NCBI GenBank assembly: GCA_016871895.1
Contig: VHBO01000007.1
Location: 16,434-80,433 of the forward strand
DNA length: 64,000 nucleotides
From: Gemmatimonadota bacterium
GTDB lineage: Bacteria; Gemmatimonadota; Gemmatimonadetes; Gemmatimonadales; Gemmatimonadaceae
Reading direction: 5' to 3'
The translations under genes and the position numbers were made by a program. The notes under the pieces are model-generated. The model searched no databases and was not told the origin of the DNA. It saw only the letters and a list, made by a program, of their open reading frames with translations. Shown in pieces: positions 54,022-61,815 of the stretch (within the stretch, counting starts at the first letter, position 1; each line of letters opens with the position of its first letter).

Positions 54022-54767
54022 GCCGCCCTCGCGGGCCGCGCACCGAACAGCGTGGTGCCGAGCCGGACGAGGGTAGCCCCCTCCTCGACCGCGATCTCGT
54101 AGTCCCCCGACATCCCCATCGAGAGCTCCGTCGAGGGATGCCCCGCGTCGCGGAGCACCGCCGCCGCCGCCCGGGCGCCGGCGAAGACGTGCCGGAGCGT
54201 TCCCTCGTCCGCGTCGAACGGCGCCATTGTCATCACGCCCAGAACCGAGAGCCCAGGACGCTCGCGGAGCCGTGCGGCGAGCGCCGGCACCTCGGCGGGC
54301 GGATACCCGCCCTTGGTGTCCTCACCGGAGACATTCACCTGCACGAGGACCGGGACCGGCTGCGGCACGACGGTGACGACCGCACCCGCACCGACGACCG
54401 CGGCCGCCTTCCGCCCCACGGCATCGGCGGCCTCGACGAGGCCATCGCGATCCAGCGCGTGGAACAGCGCGAAGCGCGGCAACGCCTTCGCTTTGTTGGT
54501 CTGCAGATGTCCGATCAGGTGCCACCGGAGCCCGCCCCGCGCGCACGCTGCGAGGGCGAGGGCCTCCTGCTTGGCGGTCGCCTCCTGCACCTTGTTCTCC
54601 CCGACGTCGGTGACGCCGGCCGCCCAAGCCGCCTCGACGGCCGCGGGGCCGTGCGTCTTGGTGACGGCGATGAGCGTCACGGCCTGCCCGTGGCCGCCGC
54701 GGGTCACCGCGTCGGCGATTCGTCCGCGGGCCTCCGCGACACGCCCTGCGACTGCTTGAAAATCCAT
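54018..54767 (-). CDS. YggS-family PLP homeostasis protein
   Basis: 249 residues, ATG at 54765-54767. The PLP-binding Lys lies in LIAVTKTHG. VGENKVQEATAKQEAL, WHLIGHLQTNKAKALP and SMGMSGDYEIAVEEGATLVRLGTTLFG are family landmarks. The protein is a fold-type III member that lacks the racemase C-domain and controls PLP levels. Its promoter (TTCCTC-N17-TAGATT) leaves almost no leader. It is the first gene of the ileS-lspA-rluD-peptidase run. Confidence 0.93.
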   Translation of the reverse strand: MDFQAVAGRVAEARGRIADAVTRGGHGQAVTLIAVTKTHGPAAVEAAWAAGVTDVGENKVQEATAKQEALALAACARGGLRWHLIGHLQTNKAKALPRFALFHALDRDGLVEAADAVGRKAAAVVGAGAVVTVVPQPVPVLVQVNVSGEDTKGGYPPAEVPALAARLRERPGLSVLGVMTMAPFDADEGTLRHVFAGARAAAAVLRDAGHPSTELSMGMSGDYEIAVEEGATLVRLGTTLFGARPARAA

Positions 54768-54775
54768 AGCCGAGG

Positions 54776-54804
54776 AATCTACCCGGGGCCCCCAGAGGGA
54801 GGAA
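54776..54804 (-). promoter_or_regulatory. Candidate yggS promoter, nearly leaderless
   Basis: Minus strand TTCCTC (54799-54804), 17 bp, TAGATT (54776-54781), which ends 8 bp before the yggS ATG. The transcript would start within a few bases of the start codon. Confidence 0.45.
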
Positions 54805-54833
54805 CGGGCGGCCACCTGTCGGTGGCCGCCCGT
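54804..54833 (-). terminator. 13-bp perfect hairpin after ftsH
   Basis: Arms ACGGGCGGCCACC / GGTGGCCGCCCGT with a 4-base loop, starting 6 bp after the ftsH stop. It abuts the yggS promoter. No U-tract. Confidence 0.6.
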
Positions 54834-54838
54834 CCGGG

Positions 54839-56815
<1,977 letters not shown>

Positions 56816-56825
56816 AGTGGGCGAC

Positions 56826-57383
56826 TCAGGTCGCGAGGCTGGCGACGTAGGGGACGTGACGGAAATCCTCGGCGTGGTCGAGGCCGTAACCGACGAGGAA
56901 GACCGGCGGGGCGTCGAAGCCCACGAAGCGGACCCGATGCTGGAGTTCGGTGGCGATGCGCTTGTGGAGGAGCGCGCAGATAGCGATCGACGCGGGACGT
57001 CGCGCCTGCAGCAGGGTGACGAGATGCTGCAGGGTCCGGCCCGAATCGACGATGTCCTCGACGAGGAGCAGATGCTTCCCCTCCAGCGAGGTCTCGGGAT
57101 CGTAGAGCAACCGCACCGTGCCCGACGAGACCGTCGCGTTCCCGTAGCTCGACGCCACGAGGAAATCGACGTGCAACGGGCGCTCGATCTCCCGCACCAA
57201 GTCGGCGAGAAAGATGAAGCTCCCCTTGAGCAGCCCGAGGACGAGCAGCTCGCCGTCGGGGTAGGCGGCGGTGATCTCGCCACCCAGGACACGGCACCGG
57301 TCGGCGATCGCCTGTTCGGAGAACGCGATGCGGTCGACGGCGCGACCCTTCAGCCGGGGATCAGGTACTGAGGTGGACATCAT
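56826..57383 (-). CDS. hpt: Hypoxanthine phosphoribosyltransferase
   Basis: Salvages hypoxanthine and guanine with PRPP. 185 residues with the PRPP-binding LLLVEDIVDSGRTLQHL, the N-terminal LGLLKGSFIFLADLVR and C-terminal VGYGLDHAEDFRHVPYVA. The start is ATG 57383 (or 57380) overlapping the tilS stop (ATGA). It lies between tilS and ftsH, as in many other bacteria. Confidence 0.95.
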   Translation of the reverse strand: MMSTSVPDPRLKGRAVDRIAFSEQAIADRCRVLGGEITAAYPDGELLVLGLLKGSFIFLADLVREIERPLHVDFLVASSYGNATVSSGTVRLLYDPETSLEGKHLLLVEDIVDSGRTLQHLVTLLQARRPASIAICALLHKRIATELQHRVRFVGFDAPPVFLVGYGLDHAEDFRHVPYVASLAT

Positions 57384-58417
57384 CCATCAATATAGTCCTC
57401 GGGCCACCCAGACGTTCCCATCGCGTCGGCAGACCGACGCACGACGAAGGTGCGCGCCGTGCGCTCGATCCGATGCCCACCGCTCACAGGGATGTATTGA
57501 CCGGTACGGGCGCCGGGGGCCCAGCGCGCCGCCCGCGCGATCCCGCGACGATCGAGTACCACCCCGGCCCGTGCGGCGACCGCGGGCCAGAGCGCTTCCC
57601 ACCCGGACGCGTCGAGCCCCGCGATCGATGCGACCGGGAGCGCGACGACCCCCGCCCGAAGAACGCGGAGGCCGAGTCCGTCGACGACGGTGTCGAGATC
57701 GGCTCGCCAGGCCGCGGCCCGACGCCCCAGATCGAGGCACCACGCGGCGAATCCCGGCTGCGCACGCTCAAGTGCCGGCAGGATCTCGTGCCGGACCCGA
57801 TTGCGGAGGAACCGGGAGGTCGTGTTGCTGGGGTCCTCGGCGAACGGGATATTGTGGTGCGCGACGTACGCCGCGAGATCGGCGCGGTCCACGCCGAGCA
57901 GGGGGCGCGCGACGACCGGGGGCGTCGTGGACAAGCGACCCGCCGACGTCCGGGGCGACTCCAGCGGCGCCGTCTCCAGCGCCGTCTTCATCGCCGCCAG
58001 CCCCCGCGGTCCCGCGTGTCGGAGCAGGCGCAGGAGGACCGTCTCGACCTGGTCGTCCCGTGTATGCGCGGTCACGGGAACCGATGATTCCGCCCGCGCG
58101 ACCTCCGTCAGGAAGCGCCAGCGCGCCCGCCGCCACCCGGCTTCGGTCGGGGGGGTCCGCCGGTCGGCGCGACCGATCCGGCACTTCACGCGAGCCTCGG
58201 CGCAGACCAGTTGCACCAGATCGACCCCCCGACGCGCGGCCTCCCCGGTCCCGTGGTCAAAGGTGGCGACCGCCGCGATCTCCCCAGGCCGGAGGGTCAG
58301 CAGGGCGTGGAGCAGCCCCATCGAATCCCGGCCGCCGGAGACCGCGACCAGCCACCGGCCAGGGCGAATCCCCGCGACCGCTTCCTCGACCCCGATGGGT
58401 TCCGTTCCCGGGAACAC
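57380..58417 (-). CDS. tilS: tRNA(Ile)-lysidine synthase
   Basis: Makes lysidine at the wobble position of tRNA-Ile(CAU). PP-loop ATPase signature VAVSGGRDSMGLLHAL, then FDHGTGEAARRGVD, RRARWRFLTEVA, HTRDDQVETVLLRLLR and RNRVRHEILP. An ATG at 58450 would add 11 residues whose codons include TAT CTT ATA in a row, unusual here, and these bases look like promoter. I therefore place the start at the GTG 58415-58417, 345 residues. The enzyme and the adjacent hpt and ftsH keep the conserved order. Confidence 0.88.
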   Translation of the reverse strand: MFPGTEPIGVEEAVAGIRPGRWLVAVSGGRDSMGLLHALLTLRPGEIAAVATFDHGTGEAARRGVDLVQLVCAEARVKCRIGRADRRTPPTEAGWRRARWRFLTEVARAESSVPVTAHTRDDQVETVLLRLLRHAGPRGLAAMKTALETAPLESPRTSAGRLSTTPPVVARPLLGVDRADLAAYVAHHNIPFAEDPSNTTSRFLRNRVRHEILPALERAQPGFAAWCLDLGRRAAAWRADLDTVVDGLGLRVLRAGVVALPVASIAGLDASGWEALWPAVAARAGVVLDRRGIARAARWAPGARTGQYIPVSGGHRIERTARTFVVRRSADAMGTSGWPEDYIDG

Positions 58418-58428
58418 GTCTATAAGAT
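58400..58428 (+). promoter_or_regulatory. Candidate promoter of the 58-residue protein, divergent with tilS
   Basis: Plus strand TTCCGT (58400-58405), 17 bp, TAAGAT (58423-58428). The same AT stretch reads TATCTT on the other strand just before the tilS GTG. A perfect palindrome GTTCCCGGGAAC (58404-58415) overlaps the -35 and could be an operator. Confidence 0.4.
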
Positions 58429-58476
58429 ACGGCGTTCTTCGGACAGTCATTCCGACAACCGGTCAGGAGCATTCGC

Positions 58477-58653
58477 GTGGAACAGAACTTCGGCGGCCCC
58501 CTCGGCACCCTCATCGCTGGCCTCGGCATGGGCGCCTACTACCTCGGCCTGACCTGGATCAACATCCTGCTCGGCATCGTCCTGACCCCCTTCTTCATCA
58601 TCCCGATGACCTGGATTCAGGACGCTCGGGCGAAGAAGCAGTCGCAGGGCTGA
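58477..58653 (+). CDS. 58-residue membrane protein
   Basis: A GTG start with AGGAG (58465-58469) seven bases upstream and TGA at 58651-58653. The product (MEQNFGGPLGTLIAGLGMGA...) is hydrophobic across two segments, about 9-25 and 27-47, and ends in a basic, polar tail RAKKQSQG. Third positions are strongly GC-biased. A perfect Rho-independent terminator follows 40 bp downstream, so it is a complete single-gene transcription unit. No family recognised. It lies directly beside the AT-rich island. Confidence 0.75.
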   Translation: MEQNFGGPLGTLIAGLGMGAYYLGLTWINILLGIVLTPFFIIPMTWIQDARAKKQSQG

Positions 58654-58693
58654 CGACGCGGCGCCGGGTACTCCGGCCCATTTTTGAAGGTCC

Positions 58694-58728
58694 GGCAGGG
58701 CGGTGCTAAGCACCGCCCTGCCTTTTTT
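58694..58728 (+). terminator. Rho-independent terminator
   Basis: Stem GGCAGGGCGGTGC with its exact 13-bp complement, 3-base loop, and TTTTTT (58723-58728). It is the most complete terminator in the window. Confidence 0.92.
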
Positions 58729-58942
58729 CGGTGCCGTGACCAGCACACCGAGTCGGCAGTCAATTGGATGGATGAATGCTGGCTCGAGATCCACGGCAGA
58801 TGGGCGAGTCGGTTCCCAGAACAGTCGACCACCACCAGCTGTCGGTGATGTGGAAAAGATATATTGGTGATGCTTTGTGTTTTTCCACATCGACACTGCG
58901 ACAGATCTGGCTTTATGTGGAAAGTAATTCCTGTGATTATTT

Positions 58943-58956
58943 CGCCGAATTCGGCG
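58943..58956. repeat. 14-bp perfect palindrome
   Basis: CGCCGAATTCGGCG, inside the AT-rich island between two DnaA-box-like sites. Confidence 0.9.
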
Positions 58957-58976
58957 TATGCAGTCGGGTATGCAGT
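58956..58976. repeat. Two 12-bp-spaced direct repeats
   Basis: GTATGCAGT at 58956-58964 and 58968-58976, one helical turn (12 bp) apart. This is an iteron-like arrangement next to the DnaA-box-like sites. Confidence 0.8.
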
Positions 58977-59110
58977 ACAAAACGCATAATTTTCCACTGT
59001 TATGCATATTATAAATTGATTTATCTATTCATCGTAACTTAGCATCATGTAGTATTATAGGAACATAGTATTGACGCAGAACAAGACATCGGCTCGGCAT
59101 ATGCCTTTTT

Positions 59111-59515
59111 TTCAACAATGGGCGACAAAAAAGTGTACAAATGCCATGACCCTAGAGCATCCGCCTGAAAATAAGCGCGTCTGATCACCAGTGTACCCTA
59201 TCGGAGATTTGGCATCCCCCGCCCCATCCGTGTCCGCTCCAGACCAACCGATCGCGGTGGCGCACCGCGACCAGACGCCGGCCAGGTGATCTCAGGCTGA
59301 GCTCCGGCCTGCCGAAACGGCTGGTATTCTCGCGCTTGGGGGGGACGGGACTCCGATCAGTTCGGGCCAAGCCCGCGCGACAACAAAGGCGGCACGTCAG
59401 GCGGCCGAGGCCATCGCTTCGGCGCCGGGAGACGAGCTCAACCGACGCTGAACACTTTCCTCGCGTGGGTCGTTAGCTTCCCGCCACCCTCCTCACGCCT
59501 CACCCCCGCCCGACC
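59111..59515. other. Non-coding stretch between the AT-rich island and pntAA
   Basis: G+C content rises again towards the right. Short open frames here have no start signal or coding bias. It contains a G-run (59338-59344) and the candidate pntAA promoter near its right end. I see no gene or RNA family in it. Confidence 0.55.
59449..59479 (+). promoter_or_regulatory. Candidate pntAA promoter
   Basis: TAGCTT (59474-59479) ends 36 bp before the ATG. A weak TGAACA (59449-59454) lies 19 bp upstream. The -10 matches the TAnCTT pattern seen before three other genes. Confidence 0.35.
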
Positions 59516-60622
59516 ATGCAGATCGGCATCCCCCGCGAACACAGCCCCGGTGAAACCCGGGTCGCCCTCACCCCCGAGAGCTGCGGCCGGCTCATCAAGG
59601 CGGGCGTGACGGTCCTCGTCGAACGGGGGGCCGGCCTCGCCAGCGGCTTCGCCGACTCGTCCTATGAGAAGGTCGGCGCGACGCTGACGGACGCGGCCGG
59701 CGCCTTTGCTGCGGACCTCGTCGCCAAGGTCCAGAAGCCGACGGCAGCCGAAGCCGGCCGGATGCGGTCCGGGAGCCACCTGGTCTCCCTCCTGCAGCCC
59801 GCCTCGAGCGCGCCGGAGATCGCCGCCCTGGACGCTCAGGGGGTCACCGCCTTGGCGCTCGAGCTGATCCCCCGGATCACCCGGGCCCAATCGATGGATG
59901 TCCTCTCCTCTCAGGCGACCGTCTCCGGGTACAAGGCGGTCCTCCTCGGCGCCGCGGCGATGCCGAAGTTCCTGCCGATGCTCAGCACGGCGGCCGGGAC
60001 GATTCCCCCGTCCAAGGTCTGCGTCCTCGGGGCCGGCGTCGCTGGCCTCCAGGCGATCGCTACGGCCCGGCGCCTCGGCGGCCTCGTCTCCGGGTTCGAC
60101 ATCCGGCCGGCGGCGGCCGAACAGATCCGGTCCCTCGGCGCGACGGTCGTCGCCCAGGACCTGATCGCCGCGGACGCCCAGACGGCCGGGGGCTATGCCA
60201 CCGAGCAGAGCGCCGAGCGGCAGGCCGCCATCCAGGATGCCCTGAAGGCCCACCTCGCGACGATGGACCTCGTTATCACGACGGCGCAGATCCCAGGCCG
60301 CGCGGCCCCGCGGCTCATCACGACCGAGACGGTCCGCACGATGGCCCCGGGCGCGGTGATCGTGGACCTCGCGGCGGAGACGGGGGGCAACTGCGAGGTG
60401 ACGAAGGCCGGCGAGTCGGTCGACGTGAACGGGGTGACAGTGATCGGGCCGGTGAACCTCCCGGCCTCGATGCCGAATCACGCCTCGGCGATGTTCAGCC
60501 GGAACGTCCTCACCTTTGTGCAGCACCTGCTGACGAAGGAGGGGACGCTCAATGTAGACCCGGCGGACGAGATCACCGGCGCGATGATCGTGACGAAGGT
60601 GCCCGCGGCCGCGACGGCGTAA
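59516..60622 (+). CDS. NAD(P) transhydrogenase subunit alpha, part 1
   Basis: 368 residues, the NAD-binding domain I (PntAA type). N-terminal IGIPREHSPGETRVALTPESC, a Rossmann GxGxxG in VCVLGAGVAGLQAIATARRLG and RPAAAEQIRSLGA, and the late VIVDLAAETGGNCE. In known enzymes this soluble domain works with membrane parts PntAB and PntB to couple proton flow to hydride transfer between NADH and NADP. Neither follows: the next genes are on the other strand. It is therefore an orphan here. An alanine-dehydrogenase-type enzyme is the alternative, but the sequence fits PntAA better. Confidence 0.88.
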   Translation: MQIGIPREHSPGETRVALTPESCGRLIKAGVTVLVERGAGLASGFADSSYEKVGATLTDAAGAFAADLVAKVQKPTAAEAGRMRSGSHLVSLLQPASSAPEIAALDAQGVTALALELIPRITRAQSMDVLSSQATVSGYKAVLLGAAAMPKFLPMLSTAAGTIPPSKVCVLGAGVAGLQAIATARRLGGLVSGFDIRPAAAEQIRSLGATVVAQDLIAADAQTAGGYATEQSAERQAAIQDALKAHLATMDLVITTAQIPGRAAPRLITTETVRTMAPGAVIVDLAAETGGNCEVTKAGESVDVNGVTVIGPVNLPASMPNHASAMFSRNVLTFVQHLLTKEGTLNVDPADEITGAMIVTKVPAAATA

Positions 60623-60624
60623 GG

Positions 60625-60648
60625 CCTCGGCGCGCGCTCGCGCCGAGG
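60625..60648. terminator. 10-bp hairpin between convergent genes
   Basis: CCTCGGCGCG / CGCGCCGAGG with a 4-base loop right after the pntAA stop. No U-tract. It could serve both convergent transcripts. Confidence 0.5.
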
Positions 60649-60664
60649 GTTGCTGCCTCACCCG

Positions 60665-61813
60665 TCAGCTGTAGGTCCGGCTCCGCCACCGCCGCGGCCG
60701 GCGAATCGACGACCAGACGATGCGCACCGCCGCGAGGGGATCTGCGAGGGGGCTCAGCCACCAGGCGAGCCCCCTCGTCGCGTAGTTGCCCCGGAGGGCG
60801 ACCAGCAAGCCGAGCCGCATCGCGAGCAGGCCGAGGGTCAGACCGAGCAGGGCCGAGCGGGTGGGCCCCGCCGGTAGCTCCGGCCAGGCGGCGGCCAGGC
60901 AGAGGAGCAGCGGCAGCTGGGCGCCCTGCGCGAGGGCGATCAGCACCGCATCGCCCCAGCGGCGGATCGGCGAGACGGCGTCCTTCAGGTCGATCGACCG
61001 GCCCCACTCGCGCCACATCTGCCGGACGTCCTGATAGGACCGGACCCGATAGAGCCGAGAGCCGTCGAGGAACCCCACTGGCACGCTGGCGCCGGCGAGG
61101 TGCCGCACGAGGGAGACATCCTCGGCGAACGATGCCCGCACCGGCTCGTACCCACCGTGGGCGAGGAGCACCTCGCGCCGTACAAGGAAGCACTGGCCGT
61201 TCGCGAGGATGCGGTCCGGCCGCACGCGCGGGTCCCCGGCCGCCCCGGTCCGGTACAGGAGCGAGACGAGGAGCGCGGGCTGTACCCACCGCTCGCCGGC
61301 GGTCTGGCCATCGAAGCAGGGCGCGAACGAGACGACGTCGAACCCTTCGCGGAGGGCGGCGCCGAGGACCGCCGCGGCACACCCCGGCACCGCCTCCGTG
61401 TCGGCATCCATCCCGAGCACCCAGGGCTGCGTGGCGATCGTGGTCCCGTGCTGGAGCGCCCACGCCTTCCCGATCCATCCCGGCGGGAGGGGCGGATCGG
61501 TGATGAGCCGGATGCGCGGATCCGCCGCCGCGGCCTGCGCCACCAGCTCGCGCGTGCCGTCGGTGGAGCCGGAATCGATGACGAGGATCTCCTGCACGGG
61601 CGCGCCCTGCGCCCGGAGTCCGCGGAGGCAGGGGCCGATGCGCGCTGCCTCGTTCAGGCAGGCGACGACGATCGTGAGCCCCGGCCCCTCGAGTCCATCG
61701 GGCCGCGGTCGCTCCGCCGGCCGGCGCGTACGGCCGCCCGCGAGTCGCGACGCGAGCGTGGCGAGGACGGCGCCCTGGACGGCGACGAGGAGGCCGAGCG
61801 ACGCGTCCGTCAC
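60665..61813 (-). CDS. Family 2 glycosyltransferase, membrane-associated
   Basis: 382 residues from a GTG at 61811-61813, two bases after the peptidase stop. An N-terminal helix (ASLGLLVAVQGAVLATLASRL) is followed by the GT-A domain: TIVVACLNEAARIGPCL, VIDSGSTDGT, PPGWIGKAWALQHG, a DxD-type GMDADTEA, and SFAEDVSLVRHLAG with a downstream (E/Q)xxRW-like REWGRS. Two further helices end the protein. The GWxGK motif is typical of carotenoid- and hopanoid-linked glycosyltransferases (CrtQ/HpnB-like), but the acceptor is unknown. Confidence 0.85.
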   Translation of the reverse strand: MTDASLGLLVAVQGAVLATLASRLAGGRTRRPAERPRPDGLEGPGLTIVVACLNEAARIGPCLRGLRAQGAPVQEILVIDSGSTDGTRELVAQAAAADPRIRLITDPPLPPGWIGKAWALQHGTTIATQPWVLGMDADTEAVPGCAAAVLGAALREGFDVVSFAPCFDGQTAGERWVQPALLVSLLYRTGAAGDPRVRPDRILANGQCFLVRREVLLAHGGYEPVRASFAEDVSLVRHLAGASVPVGFLDGSRLYRVRSYQDVRQMWREWGRSIDLKDAVSPIRRWGDAVLIALAQGAQLPLLLCLAAAWPELPAGPTRSALLGLTLGLLAMRLGLLVALRGNYATRGLAWWLSPLADPLAAVRIVWSSIRRPRRWRSRTYS

Positions 61814-61815
61814 GG

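Larger units (their letters stand above)
58845..59110. other. Candidate replication origin (AT-rich island with DnaA-box-like sites)
   Basis: A G+C-poor island in GC-rich DNA; 58981-59070 has 24 G+C of 90 by hand count. TTTTCCACA matches the DnaA-box consensus TTWTNCACA at 58849-58857 (minus) and 58881-58889 (plus). One-mismatch copies are CTTTCCACA at 58916-58924 (minus) and TTTTCCACT at 58990-58998 (plus). An AT-rich stretch (58999-59070) follows, a candidate unwinding element. Further parts are a 14-bp palindrome (58943-58956), 9-bp direct repeats (58956-58976) and GGCATATGCC plus T-run (59097-59113). No gene fits here. dnaA is not in the window, so this is inference from sequence features and gene orientation. 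Confidence 0.55.

Noticed and set aside
58617..58997. 126-codon frame on the minus strand through the terminator and AT-rich island
   Set aside because: It crosses a perfect terminator and DnaA-box-like sites, has Cys/His/Ser-rich composition and no start signal.
58776..59042. 88-codon plus-strand frame in the AT-rich island
   Set aside because: No ribosome binding site or family; low-GC codons result from the island itself.
58845..59110. AT-rich island as a horizontally acquired element or prophage remnant
   Set aside because: No integrase, transposase, flanking repeats or degraded genes are visible, and the DnaA-like sites and repeats explain it better. It remains the main alternative.
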